Shown: positions 1 to 8,650 of the stretch, piece by piece
Layout of the letters: every line of letters begins with the position of its first letter
Position numbering within the stretch: the stretch's first letter is position 1
From: Nitrospirota bacterium
GTDB lineage: Bacteria > Nitrospirota > Thermodesulfovibrionia > Thermodesulfovibrionales > UBA1546
Length of the DNA: 51,439 nt
NCBI GenBank assembly: GCA_021824065.1
Contig: JAKALU010000007.1
Location: 1 to 51,439, forward strand
Direction: 5' to 3'
Program-made: the position numbers and the translations under genes
The notes under the pieces: model-generated
Databases searched by the model: none
What the model saw: the letters and a program-made list of their open reading frames with translations, nothing else
Told to the model about the DNA's origin: nothing

Positions 1-825
1 ATCTCGAAACTAACACTCAGGGCGGATTATTCTTTTGAGGATATAAGGAGGGAAAATGCCGATGAATGGGGGCTTACAGATTCGACCCGAAGAAACACTG
101 TATCATTGTCAGCTGATACAAGGATACTAAAGAACTTAACTTTCAAGGCAAAATACACTCACAAAGAAATAGATGATCCTGCATATAATACAGAACCTAA
201 CCACTCTGATGAAGGCAGATTGTCAGTCTCATTTATACCCCTGCCGCAGATAAATGCGTTGTTGAGCTATAGCATTGCACAAGAAAAACGGGACGACCTT
301 TTTTATTTAGATACTGAAGAGGCTAAAAACAAAGATGCAAAAAGAGATAAGTTCTTAGGAAGCATTACATTTCTGCTATTAAAGAACCTTTCACTTACAA
401 CGAGTTATGCCTACATGCATAATAACGTTACACAGGATATAGAATACCACGATACGTCAGGCAACCCAAAGGTCGATTATGGTGTTCCTTACAAGGATAT
501 TGCTCATAGTTATTCTGCTAATGTCAATTATATGGCTAAAGATAATGTGAATCTTAATGCAGGGATAACCCATACGCTGAGTAAGGGAGCGTTTTATCCA
601 AGCAGTCAGGACCTCCTCGAACCAACATCGGTAGCGTCATTCTCCGATATTAATGTAAGAGAGACAAGCTATGCTGTCTCCGGAGAATACCAATTAAAAC
701 ATGGCCTTGCACTGAGAATAGACTATAGATATAGTGTTTTCAATGATGTTCTGGACAACCCGTATGATGATGTAGAAGATGGGACTGCACATATTGTATT
801 GCTGACATTGTCAAAGAGGTGGTAA
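1..825 (+). CDS. Outer-membrane beta-barrel protein, 3' part only
   Basis: The reading frame is open from base 1, so the 5' end lies outside the window; about 274 residues are visible. The protein consists of alternating short beta-strand segments rich in Tyr, Ser and Asn, separated by acidic turns, and it ends in an aromatic residue (…LSKRW), the usual signature for BAM-dependent insertion into the outer membrane. The strand pattern resembles the MtrB/PioB or general OMP barrel families, but I cannot name the family with certainty. Its stop overlaps the ATG of the next gene (TAATG), so it is probably co-translated with the substrate-binding protein and the chemoreceptor that follow. No ligand can be inferred. 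Confidence 0.7.
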   Translation: MSKLTLRADYSFEDIRRENADEWGLTDSTRRNTVSLSADTRILKNLTFKAKYTHKEIDDPAYNTEPNHSDEGRLSVSFIPLPQINALLSYSIAQEKRDDLFYLDTEEAKNKDAKRDKFLGSITFLLLKNLSLTTSYAYMHNNVTQDIEYHDTSGNPKVDYGVPYKDIAHSYSANVNYMAKDNVNLNAGITHTLSKGAFYPSSQDLLEPTSVASFSDINVRETSYAVSGEYQLKHGLALRIDYRYSVFNDVLDNPYDDVEDGTAHIVLLTLSKRW

Positions 826-1790
826 TGATAGTAAAGTGCAGGGGCCAATGTTCGGGTTTCGAAGCAAAAGGCCGATTAATCCTATATGTTGTGACCTTGG
901 TTGTTTACCTGTTTGTCGTCTCCTATAGCTTCGCTGCCGAAAAGACTATAGGTGTTATTATGACAGGCGATATCCCATATTACAAAGCTATCCATAAGGC
1001 GTTTCTTGAGGGGTTGTCTGCTGAAGGTCTTGGTCCTGGAAAGGTTAATATTGTTCTTCAGACACCTGCTCCTGAGGCAGTGGCATGGGCGAACGCAGCG
1101 AGAAAGCTTATTGCTGTAGATGTAAACATTATAGTTGCCTATGGAGCGCCTGCGACACTTGCAGTAATTAACGAGGCATCAGACATACCCGTTGTATTTG
1201 CAGGGGTTTATGATCCGTATGTACTGGGCATAACAGGTAAGAATGCAACAGGGATCAGCTCAAAGGTGCCAGTTGCAAGTGTAATTAAGAATCTTAAGGG
1301 CATATCGAACTTTTCAAAACTGGGTGTTGTATTCAATGACGCTGAGAAGGATACTGTAAAACAGGCTGAGGAAGTTAGACAACTCGAAGGACAGTTTGGA
1401 TTTCAATCAGTTAGATTTAATATAAAAAGGCTGGGTGATGCAGCAAAAATATCTAATGTTGATGCCCTGTTTATTACTACGAGCTGCAGCGCAATGCAGT
1501 GTGTTGATAATGTTGTAGGTGTTGCCCGCAAGGCAAAAATACCCGCAGCTACAACTATAAGCGGTGGCGAAGAAAGGGGTATAATATTGACCATCGCAGC
1601 AGACCCGCGCGAGCAAGGTAAAGAGGCTGCAGAAAGGGTATCTAAAATTCTTGGAGGTGCAAAACCATCAACTATCCCTATAGAACCTCCAAGGAAGATA
1701 GAGATGGTTATCAATCTTAAAGAGGCAACCGCAATCGACCTTAAAGTGCCGTTTGACATCCTCACTTCTGCGACAAAGGTTATAAAATAG
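825..1790 (+). CDS. ABC transporter substrate-binding protein (PF04392-like)
   Basis: About 321 residues. I chose ATG 825, which overlaps the previous stop and follows a GAGGT site at 816-820; a GTG at 819 is also possible. A hydrophobic signal segment (about residues 17-37) ends near SFAAEK, so the product is exported. The mature part shows two Rossmann-like lobes: it begins KTIGVIMTGD, has IIVAYGAPATLAVI and IPVVFAGVYDP in the first lobe, and KLGVVFND opens the second. This matches the PF04392 (YckB/TrpX-like) substrate-binding family. No permease or ATPase gene is adjacent, and the next gene is a chemoreceptor, so it may act as a periplasmic ligand-binding partner for signalling rather than for uptake. 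That role is inference. Confidence 0.75.
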   Translation: MIVKCRGQCSGFEAKGRLILYVVTLVVYLFVVSYSFAAEKTIGVIMTGDIPYYKAIHKAFLEGLSAEGLGPGKVNIVLQTPAPEAVAWANAARKLIAVDVNIIVAYGAPATLAVINEASDIPVVFAGVYDPYVLGITGKNATGISSKVPVASVIKNLKGISNFSKLGVVFNDAEKDTVKQAEEVRQLEGQFGFQSVRFNIKRLGDAAKISNVDALFITTSCSAMQCVDNVVGVARKAKIPAATTISGGEERGIILTIAADPREQGKEAAERVSKILGGAKPSTIPIEPPRKIEMVINLKEATAIDLKVPFDILTSATKVIK

Positions 1791-1827
1791 TAGACAGCAT
1801 ACAATAGACGTTGTAAAATACAGAAGA

Positions 1828-3903
1828 ATGAAAATAAAATCGAATCTTCAGACAAGGTCAATCCTTATGATTGCCCTTGTGCTATTCCTCGCGCTCAGTA
1901 TAAATACTGCGGTTCTGACGTTTGTCGCATCGGATAAATTTAAGAGCGCCATCCATTCAAAAACAACAGCCATTGCCGAAGGGATGCAGAGGGAGATTGG
2001 AAAGGCATTAAATCTGGGCATCCCTGTCGAGTATATTGAAGGCGCAAATGAAAAACTTCGGGAACTTGTAACGAGAGACAAGGATATAGCCTATTCAATG
2101 GTCATTGATACAAAAGGAAAGATATTATTCCATGACGATGCATCAGTGGTTGGTAAAGAGCTTAAGGATAAAGTAACGCTGAATGCTGCTTCTTCTAATA
2201 AGTTGCTGATACAACATTATGATTCATACTATGACCTCTCGTTGCCGCTGAATGGCGCTGATGGCAAACAGGTCGGCGCACTCCGCGTAGGCATTAAGGC
2301 CAGTTCGGTAAATGCACAGATTTATAAACTGATATTCTGGGCGCTTGGTGTGTCTTCATTAAGCTTTTTACTGTCCCTCGGTCTGGTGTACTTCTCTGTT
2401 TCTAAATTTATTACAAAGCCTATAATGAAGATGGAAAAGGCCGCTGAACAGATAGCTTCAGGTGACCTCACAATCAAGGTAGAAATGAAGGGGAACGATG
2501 AGATTGCTTCCCTTGGCATGGCAATAAACAGAATGGCATCTAACCTTAAAGATATGCTGACAAGGGTTAGGTCAATAACAGATAGTGTTTCTGGTGTTAC
2601 AGAAAATATAGCTTTATCTTCCAGTAAGGTACTGACAGGAGCCAATGTTCAGCATGACACAATAGAAAAAACTGCAACCTTTATTGAAGAGATTGATAAT
2701 TCGATATCCTCAGTTTCAATGGGTGCTGATAGCCTTGCCGCCTCTGCCGAGGAGACATCCTCTGCAATAATCCAGATGGCTGCCTCTATCGAGAGGGTTG
2801 CTGAAAGCGCAAATATTTTCTCGGTCTCTGCATCTGACGCTGCCTCTTCTATCGAGGAGATGGGCGCATCAATAAAAGAGATTGCCGAGAGTCTTGAAAT
2901 GTTGTCGGCGTCTTCCGAGGAAACAGCTTCATCTCTGACCGAAATAAACACTGCTGTAAAGGAAGTTGAAAACAGCGCTGTGGAATCGGTTGGTCTTGCA
3001 GAGCGTGTGACAACAGATGCATCAGATAGAGGCATGACCGCTGCAAACGCTGCAATAAAGGGGATGGAGGATATAAAAAATAGCGTAGGCGCACTATCTG
3101 AGGTAATAAACAGCCTCGGTAAAAGGTCTGAGGAGATAGGGCAGATACTTAATGTTATAGATGAGGTCGCAGACCAGACAAGTCTCCTTGCTCTTAACGC
3201 GGCAATTCTTGCGGCACAGGCAGGTGAACATGGAAGGTCTTTTGCAGTTGTTGCAGATGAGATAAAAAGTCTTGCTGGTAAAACGTCTATATCTACAAAG
3301 GAAATAGCAAACCTTATAGAGTCTGTGCAGACGGAAACAAGGGCGAGTGTTGAGATGGCAGAGAAAGGCATAGATAGCGTTGAAAAGGGTATGAAACTTG
3401 TCAGGGAGGTAAATGTAGCCCTTAAAAGTATTCTTGATAGTTCGAATACCTCTACAGAAAAAGCAAAGCTCATACAAAGGGCGACAACAGAAGAGGCATA
3501 TGTTATAAAACAGATAACAGAGGCTATTAAGACTATGAGTGAGCAGATAGAGCATATCTCAAAGGCCACAAAAGAGCAGAGCAAAGGAAGTAGATTAATC
3601 ATAGAGGCTATAGAAAAGATAAAGGAATTATCACAGCATGTTAAGACTGCAACAAGTGAACAATCTCACGGGGGCAGACAGATATCAGAGACCGTAGGAA
3701 ATGTATCCCACCAGGCAGAACAGATAGCACAGGCAACAAGCAAGCAAAGGGAACGAAGTAAAGAAATAGTAAAGGCAATTGAAAGCATAAAAAAGATTGC
3801 AGGGGAATCTGTTAATCTTGCTAATAATATGAATGCTGCAATAAAGTCAATGGAAGAAGAGGCAAAAACTCTTCTCTCAGAACTTCAGAGATTCAAGGTA
3901 TAA
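1828..3903 (+). CDS. Methyl-accepting chemotaxis protein
   Basis: 691 residues. TM1 is at about 11-33 and TM2 at about 166-188; they enclose a roughly 130-residue periplasmic sensor that looks Cache/PAS-like (IAYSMVIDTKGKILFHD). A HAMP domain follows (about 190-242, ITKPIMKMEKAAEQIASGDL), then a long coiled-coil signalling domain. The hairpin tip lies near residues 446-475 (DQTSLLALNAAILAAQAGEHG), with small changes from the common AAIEAARAGE form. Ser/Ala/Glu-rich heptads flank the tip. It follows the substrate-binding protein by 37 bp, probably in one operon. No cheA/cheW lie nearby; a CheX-like gene and a cheR occur at 31.6 and 35.5 kb. Confidence 0.93.
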   Translation: MKIKSNLQTRSILMIALVLFLALSINTAVLTFVASDKFKSAIHSKTTAIAEGMQREIGKALNLGIPVEYIEGANEKLRELVTRDKDIAYSMVIDTKGKILFHDDASVVGKELKDKVTLNAASSNKLLIQHYDSYYDLSLPLNGADGKQVGALRVGIKASSVNAQIYKLIFWALGVSSLSFLLSLGLVYFSVSKFITKPIMKMEKAAEQIASGDLTIKVEMKGNDEIASLGMAINRMASNLKDMLTRVRSITDSVSGVTENIALSSSKVLTGANVQHDTIEKTATFIEEIDNSISSVSMGADSLAASAEETSSAIIQMAASIERVAESANIFSVSASDAASSIEEMGASIKEIAESLEMLSASSEETASSLTEINTAVKEVENSAVESVGLAERVTTDASDRGMTAANAAIKGMEDIKNSVGALSEVINSLGKRSEEIGQILNVIDEVADQTSLLALNAAILAAQAGEHGRSFAVVADEIKSLAGKTSISTKEIANLIESVQTETRASVEMAEKGIDSVEKGMKLVREVNVALKSILDSSNTSTEKAKLIQRATTEEAYVIKQITEAIKTMSEQIEHISKATKEQSKGSRLIIEAIEKIKELSQHVKTATSEQSHGGRQISETVGNVSHQAEQIAQATSKQRERSKEIVKAIESIKKIAGESVNLANNMNAAIKSMEEEAKTLLSELQRFKV

Positions 3904-3922
3904 TATAGTGTCGGTGACAGTA

Positions 3923-3960
3923 AATTTGTAGGGGCGTATTGCAATACGCCCCTACAAATT
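3923..3960. repeat. Perfect 38-bp palindrome between the chemoreceptor gene and hflX
   Basis: Two 19-base arms are exactly reverse complementary with no spacer; the core is GGGGCGTATTG/CAATACGCCCC. Weaker complementarity continues outwards (TAGTGTC near 3906 against GACACTA near 3968). It begins 20 bp after the chemoreceptor stop. Such a sequence can act as a bidirectional terminator or be one copy of a dispersed palindromic family. No long T run follows, so a canonical intrinsic terminator is not assured. Confidence 0.8.
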
Positions 3961-3994
3961 GACACAGACACTAAAAACTGACACTGATTTTATC

Positions 3995-4000
3995 GGAGGT
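3995..4000 (+). promoter_or_regulatory. Shine-Dalgarno that fixes an AUC start for hflX
   Basis: GGAGGT ends 7 bases before ATC at 4008. The hflX frame is open only from 4005 (TAA at 4002-4004), and between there and 4200 it contains no ATG, GTG or TTG, while the encoded residues are clearly HflX. The ribosome-binding site therefore points to a rare AUC initiation codon. Confidence 0.6.
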
Positions 4001-4007
4001 TTAAGGC

Positions 4008-5645
4008 ATCCCGTCACTTTACGGTAATATATCAGGACTGAAGGGGAATTACCTTTATTCGCTCGAAAAGATTTATCGCCGAAAGATTTCCCATAGTAAG
4101 GTAGTTACCCCTGAACTTGCAAGATACCTTACAGAGCTTTCATCGGAGATCGGAAGGCAGATAGGTCTGCTTATAGCGAGAGATGGCAGGATAACCCATG
4201 TGATAGTTGGCGATGCAAAGGGCATCTTTATCCCCGGTCTCGAAGATTTTCCACTCGGCAGACGTGCGCTCCGCGGTCTTCGCCTGGTGCATACCCATTT
4301 GAGAAATGAGCCGCTCAGCCAGGACGACCTCACAGACCTTGCCCTTCTCAGACTTGATATTATTGTTGCAGTTGGAGTGAAAGATGCTCTTCCAGAAGAC
4401 ATTCACGTTGCCCACCTGATGCCACAAGGCTCAGAAAAACCTATCGAGATATTGTCTTCAATGAATTTTCACCGTTTTAATCTCGACTTCCTGTCATTTA
4501 TAGAGTCACTCGAAGAGGAGATGGACAGGAAAAGGGTCTTCAGTCAGAAAGATCAGCGCGAGAAGTCGATTCTGATAAGCGTATCTCAAAAACCAAAATA
4601 TGAACAGGAGGATTCATTAGAAGAACTTAAGGAGCTTGCTTTTTCAAGTGATGTTCTTGTTCTCGATACAGTAATCCAGAGGCCAAAAGCGATAAATCCA
4701 AAGTATCTGATGGGCGAAGGCAAGCTTAAAGAAGTCATTATCAATGCCCTGAATAAAGGGGCAACGCTTCTGATATTTGATCAGGACTTAAACCCTTCTC
4801 AGGTAAAGGCGATAGGAGAGCTTACAGAGATTAAGGTAATTGACCGCTCCCAGCTCATACTCGATATATTCGCAAGACGAGCTCATAGCAGAGATGGAAA
4901 GGTGCAGGTCGAACTCGCGCAACTAAAATATAGGCTCCCGAGATTAACAGGCAAGGGCACAGCGATGTCCCGGCTGATGGGAGGCATCGGCGGCAGGGGC
5001 CCCGGTGAAATGAAACTCGAAATAGACAGGAGGCGAGTCAGGGACAGGATAATCCTTCTTGAAAAAGAACTTAGATCTCTAAGTGAGGCGAGAAAGCAGA
5101 GGAAACAGAGAAGGGTTGAGAAAGGAATTCCTATTATTTCGATTATCGGATATACAAATGCAGGCAAATCAACACTTTTGAATTCGCTTACCAAAAGCGC
5201 GGTATTCGTGGGAGAGCGTATGTTTGCGACGCTTGATACCGCAAGCAGGAGGTTGAGGTTCCCGAAAGAAAGAGAGGTTATCATTACAGATACCGTTGGG
5301 TTTATAAGAGACCTTCCAAAGGATTTAATGACAGCTTTTAAATCAACACTCGAGGAACTTCAGGATGCTGACTTACTTTTACATCTTGTGGACATATCCA
5401 ATCCGAGATTCGAGCAGCAGATAGAGTCTGTTGAGAATATACTCAGGGAACTTAATCTGTCTGATAAAAGGAAGGTAATTGTGTTCAATAAGATAGATAA
5501 ACTTGAAGCCGACGAGATAGAAAATATTACTCTTCGTTATAATGCGGTTTCTCTATCAGCCCTTGATCCGTCGACCTTTAAGCCGCTTCTTGATGTAATA
5601 GAACAAAACATATGGGGTGAAAAATTAGCAGAGGTAAAGTTATAA
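4008..5645 (+). CDS. hflX: GTPase HflX, ribosome-splitting factor
   Basis: About 545 residues if initiation is at ATC 4008. The N-terminus then reads MPSLYGNISGLKGNYL, matching the usual LYGNxSGLK opening of long HflX proteins. Starting at GTG 4200 would delete about 64 conserved residues, including VVTPELARYLTELS. The HflX N-terminal domain precedes a glycine-rich segment (GGIGGRGPGEMKLE), a helical linker and a GTPase domain: GYTNAGKS (G1, about 381), DTVGF (G3) and NKID (G4). HflX binds the 50S subunit and splits stalled or hibernating 70S ribosomes, particularly under heat stress. The radical SAM gene starts 9 bp downstream. Confidence 0.95.
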   Translation: MPSLYGNISGLKGNYLYSLEKIYRRKISHSKVVTPELARYLTELSSEIGRQIGLLIARDGRITHVIVGDAKGIFIPGLEDFPLGRRALRGLRLVHTHLRNEPLSQDDLTDLALLRLDIIVAVGVKDALPEDIHVAHLMPQGSEKPIEILSSMNFHRFNLDFLSFIESLEEEMDRKRVFSQKDQREKSILISVSQKPKYEQEDSLEELKELAFSSDVLVLDTVIQRPKAINPKYLMGEGKLKEVIINALNKGATLLIFDQDLNPSQVKAIGELTEIKVIDRSQLILDIFARRAHSRDGKVQVELAQLKYRLPRLTGKGTAMSRLMGGIGGRGPGEMKLEIDRRRVRDRIILLEKELRSLSEARKQRKQRRVEKGIPIISIIGYTNAGKSTLLNSLTKSAVFVGERMFATLDTASRRLRFPKEREVIITDTVGFIRDLPKDLMTAFKSTLEELQDADLLLHLVDISNPRFEQQIESVENILRELNLSDKRKVIVFNKIDKLEADEIENITLRYNAVSLSALDPSTFKPLLDVIEQNIWGEKLAEVKL

Positions 5646-5654
5646 TAAAACATT

Positions 5655-6728
5655 ATGGAATTTGCACCTAAATGGATAGCATGGGAGATAACAAGGAGAT
5701 GTAACCTGAGGTGCGTTCACTGCCGCTCTTCTTCCGAGATGGAAGTGAAAGGCCATCCCGATTTTTCTACTTCCGAGGCATTCAGAATTATAGATGATAT
5801 AGTAAGTTATGCAAAGCCTGTTGTTGTCCTTTCCGGCGGAGAACCTCTGGTAAGAGAAGATGTCTTTGAGATTGCAAGATACGGGACAGACAAGGGCTTG
5901 AGGATGTGCCTTGCAACAAACGGGACATTGGTTAATGATGAGATATGCGAAAAGATAAAGAACTCAGGAATCAGGATTGTTTCTCTCAGCCTTGATGGTT
6001 CTGAAGAAAAAGTTCATGATAACTTCAGAAACCAGAATGGTGCATTTGCAGGGGTGATAAACGCTGCAAGACTTTTTAAAAAACACGGAATAGAGTTTAT
6101 AATAAATTCTTCCTTTACAAAAAGGAATCAGGAAGATATCCCGAAGGTGTATAAACTGGCAAAAGAACTTGGAGCGGCTGCGTGGTATATGTTTATGATA
6201 GTGCCCACCGGCAGGGGCGAGGAGATGATGAGCGAGCTTATCTCAAAAGAAGATTACGAAGAAATCCTCGGCTGGCACTATCAGATGGAGAAAGGCGAAA
6301 AGGATATGCTTGTGAGGCCGACATGCGCTCCTCATTATTACAGGATAGTTTTGCAGAAGTCAAAAGAAGAAGGCGTTAAATTTGAAAAGAGGACATTGAA
6401 ATTCTCTACGGGTGGCGCAAAGGGCTGTATTGCAGGGCAGCTCATATGCCTGATTGATGTGGACGAAAATGTGTTACCGTGCAGCTATTTCCCAAAACCT
6501 GCAGGGAATATGTGTAAACAATCTTTTAAAGACATATGGGAAAACTCAGAGCTTTTCAAGGAACTCCGTGACTTCAAAAAATACAAGGGCAGATGCGGTT
6601 CATGCGAATACATAAATGTCTGCGGAGGGTGCAGGGCAAGGGCATATTCGGTTTATGGGGATTATCTCGAGGAAGAGCCTTTTTGCGGGTATATGCCGGT
6701 GAAGATGAAGAAGAAAAGTAGTCAGTAG
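5655..6728 (+). CDS. Radical SAM/SPASM protein, AhbC/AhbD/NirJ-like
   Basis: 357 residues. The radical-SAM cluster motif is CX3CX2C at Cys16, Cys20 and Cys23 (CNLRCVHC), followed by SGGEPL. The C-terminal third is Cys-rich ([33 protein letters not shown]), typical of a SPASM domain with extra 4Fe-4S clusters. Its size and layout match the AhbC/AhbD/NirJ group that modifies siroheme-derived tetrapyrroles, and hemE lies just downstream past a small inserted gene. That supports a haem-related role, but the exact step cannot be decided by eye. The last codons (…KKKSSQ) are made by the inverted repeat that begins at 6714, so the native C-terminus may have been altered. Confidence 0.8.
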   Translation: MEFAPKWIAWEITRRCNLRCVHCRSSSEMEVKGHPDFSTSEAFRIIDDIVSYAKPVVVLSGGEPLVREDVFEIARYGTDKGLRMCLATNGTLVNDEICEKIKNSGIRIVSLSLDGSEEKVHDNFRNQNGAFAGVINAARLFKKHGIEFIINSSFTKRNQEDIPKVYKLAKELGAAAWYMFMIVPTGRGEEMMSELISKEDYEEILGWHYQMEKGEKDMLVRPTCAPHYYRIVLQKSKEEGVKFEKRTLKFSTGGAKGCIAGQLICLIDVDENVLPCSYFPKPAGNMCKQSFKDIWENSELFKELRDFKKYKGRCGSCEYINVCGGCRARAYSVYGDYLEEEPFCGYMPVKMKKKSSQ

Positions 6729-6745
6729 CAAGTAGTAAGTAGTAA
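6714..6745. repeat. Left inverted repeat flanking the four-helix-bundle gene
   Basis: A 32-bp degenerate repeat built from AGTAGT/AAGTAGT units. It is nearly the reverse complement of 7105-7136 (about 28 of 32 positions by eye). It overlaps the last codons and stop of the radical SAM gene. A related sequence lies at 26535-26554. Confidence 0.75.
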
Positions 6746-6756
6746 AGGGGAAGATA

Positions 6757-7107
6757 ATGGGAAATGCGAAATCATTTAAGGATTTGGTTGTTTGGCAAAA
6801 AGCCCATGAACTTGTAATTGAAATTTACAAGATAACGAAACTGTTTCCCCGTGACGAAAAATTCAGTCTTATATCTCAGATGAGGCGTGCTGCTATATCT
6901 GTTCCCGCTAACATAGCAGAAGGTTTCATAAAACGAAGCATAAAAGATAAAAGCAATTTTTATAACATGGCACAAGGCTCTCTTGAAGAGCTAAAATACT
7001 ATCTAATTCTGGCAGGAGATCTCGGTTATGCAAAAAATGAGAGCCTATCGCCAAAGGCTGACGAAATAGGTAGGTTGCTTAATAGGTTATTATCTTCTTT
7101 ACCTTAG
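6757..7107 (+). CDS. Four-helix-bundle protein of the 23S rRNA intervening-sequence family
   Basis: 116 residues, with AGGGGAAG before ATG 6757. The sequence is a typical PF05635 (S23/IVP, Avd-like) protein: FKDLVVWQKAHELVIEIYKI, then FPRDEKFSLISQMRRAAISV, then PANIAEGF, and a late ARG-free helix pair around GSLEELKYYL. Members form pentameric four-helix bundles; they occur in 23S rRNA intervening sequences, as accessory proteins of diversity-generating retroelements, and most often as solitary genes of unknown role. Here it is a solitary gene inserted between the radical SAM gene and hemE and bracketed by a 32-bp inverted repeat. No reverse transcriptase or rRNA is nearby. Confidence 0.9.
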   Translation: MGNAKSFKDLVVWQKAHELVIEIYKITKLFPRDEKFSLISQMRRAAISVPANIAEGFIKRSIKDKSNFYNMAQGSLEELKYYLILAGDLGYAKNESLSPKADEIGRLLNRLLSSLP

Positions 7108-7136
7108 CTACTTACTACTAACTACTTACTACTTTT
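7105..7136. repeat. Right inverted repeat flanking the four-helix-bundle gene
   Basis: Partner of 6714-6745 in inverted orientation, made of TACTTACTACT units. It overlaps the final codon of the four-helix-bundle gene and ends just before the hemE ribosome-binding site (GGAGG near 7145). Confidence 0.75.
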
Positions 7137-7153
7137 ATTTGTGTGGAGGTTAA

Positions 7154-8191
7154 ATGAACGATACTTTTCTTAAGGCTTGTCGCGGTGAAAAAATTGACTA
7201 CACTCCTGTCTGGCTAATGCGCCAGGCAGGGAGATATCTCCCTGAATATCAGGCAGTCCGTGAGCAGGTTGATTTCCTCACGCTCTGTAAAACTCCGGAG
7301 CTTGCTGCAAAGGTTACGCTCCAGCCTGTTGATATCCTTGGAGTGGATGCGGCAATACTTTTTTCAGATATTCTGATTCCTGTTGAAGCTATGGGCATGC
7401 ACCTGGAGTTTTCAGAAAAGAGAGGGCCTGTCCTCAGTGAACCTGTAAGAACCAAATCTGCTGTTGAGAAACTCATAATCCCTGATGCTGAAGACTCCAT
7501 GTCTTTTGTCCTTGAGACCATAAGGATTCTCAGGAGAGAACTGGAGAATAAAGTTCCATTAATAGGGTTTTCAGGCGCTCCATTCACACTCGCAACATAT
7601 ATGATCGAGGGCGGAAGTTCGAAAAATTTTCTCAATACAAAAAAGATGATGTTTCAAAATAGCGGGGTATTTAATTACCTCATGAAAAAACTGACCAAGA
7701 CCGTTGTTTCATACCTTTCCAGCCAGATAACTGCAGGCGCTCAGGCAATACAACTCTTTGATTCGTGGGCAGGCATACTTTCGCCTATGGACTACAAGGA
7801 GTTTGAACTCCCGTATGTTAAAAAGGTAGTCGGTGCGCTTAAAAAACAGCACCCCGAAATGCCTGTAATCTATTTTGCAAATGATTGTGCAGGGATTATA
7901 AAAGAGGTCAAAAAATCCGGCGCAGATGTTATCGGGATTGACTGGAGGATTGATATGGCCGAGGCAGTAAAAAAACTCGGCAAAAAAGTTGTTGTGCAAG
8001 GCAACCTCGACCCGTGCGCACTTTTCCTTCCAAAGGAGAAGATAGAGGAAAGGGTTCAGGACATACTATTCAAGGCAGAGGCTGCAAGAGGTCACATTTT
8101 TAACCTCGGGCACGGGATTCTGCCTGAGACGCCTGTGGAAAACGCAATTGCAATGGTTGAGGCAGTGCACAAATACGGAAAGAAAGAATAA
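7154..8191 (+). CDS. hemE: Uroporphyrinogen decarboxylase
   Basis: 345 residues, full length for the family. It decarboxylates the four acetate side chains of uroporphyrinogen III to give coproporphyrinogen III. Signature motifs are intact: PVWLMRQAGRYLPEY near the N-terminus (substrate-binding arginines), GFSGAPFTLATYMIEGG, an FDSWAG segment, and GNLDP with NLGHGI near the C-terminus. Start ATG 7154 follows GTGGAGGT. It is probably the second half of a haem-related pair with the upstream radical SAM gene. No hemH, hemG or hemN is visible nearby. Confidence 0.97.
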   Translation: MNDTFLKACRGEKIDYTPVWLMRQAGRYLPEYQAVREQVDFLTLCKTPELAAKVTLQPVDILGVDAAILFSDILIPVEAMGMHLEFSEKRGPVLSEPVRTKSAVEKLIIPDAEDSMSFVLETIRILRRELENKVPLIGFSGAPFTLATYMIEGGSSKNFLNTKKMMFQNSGVFNYLMKKLTKTVVSYLSSQITAGAQAIQLFDSWAGILSPMDYKEFELPYVKKVVGALKKQHPEMPVIYFANDCAGIIKEVKKSGADVIGIDWRIDMAEAVKKLGKKVVVQGNLDPCALFLPKEKIEERVQDILFKAEAARGHIFNLGHGILPETPVENAIAMVEAVHKYGKKE

Positions 8192-8202
8192 GGGAGGACA
8201 AT

Positions 8203-8622
8203 ATGTCTGAAGCAAAGGTTACTTATGTTGATGGTCTTCAATTTGTTGGTGAGGCGGCATCAGGACATGCAATAGTCATGGATGGAGATATCGAAGTTGG
8301 AGGCAGAAACACAGGCACCAGACCAATGGAACTGCTCTTAATAGGGATTGGCGGATGTTCAGGGATGGATGTCGTCTCAATACTGAAAAAGAAGAAACAG
8401 GAAGTAAGGGGGCTTGAGATAAAGGTGAATGGCCAGAAGGCTGAAAATTATCCCAAGAAATTCACTGATATAGATATGGAGTTTATAATAAGAGGGAAAA
8501 ATATCGCTGAAGAAGCTGTGAAAAAAGCTGTTGAGCTTTCAATGGAAAAATACTGCTCTGTTAAGGCAACCCTCGAGGGTTCTGCAAAGATAACATGGAG
8601 CTGGAAGATAGTAGAGGAGTAA
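8203..8622 (+). CDS. OsmC/Ohr family protein
   Basis: 139 residues, 11 bp after hemE with a GGGAGGA site. OsmC-like proteins are cytoplasmic homodimers that reduce organic or fatty-acid hydroperoxides with two cysteines. Both are present: Cys52 in IGGCSGMDV and Cys117 in MEKYCSVKATL. The fold signature ELLLIGIGGCSGMDVV is typical of the YhfA-like branch. The position downstream of hemE suggests co-transcription and a peroxide- or thiol-related role; the natural substrate cannot be read from sequence. Confidence 0.9.
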   Translation: MSEAKVTYVDGLQFVGEAASGHAIVMDGDIEVGGRNTGTRPMELLLIGIGGCSGMDVVSILKKKKQEVRGLEIKVNGQKAENYPKKFTDIDMEFIIRGKNIAEEAVKKAVELSMEKYCSVKATLEGSAKITWSWKIVEE

Positions 8623-8650
8623 AAATCTCGAGGTGCACTAATATTATGAA

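Noticed and set aside
2322-3602. Long minus-strand open frames opposite the chemoreceptor gene
   Set aside because: They are shadows of a strongly biased coiled-coil coding sequence with no family resemblance.
6757-7107. Diversity-generating retroelement or 23S rRNA intervening sequence around the four-helix-bundle gene
   Set aside because: No reverse transcriptase, template/variable repeats or rRNA sequence nearby.
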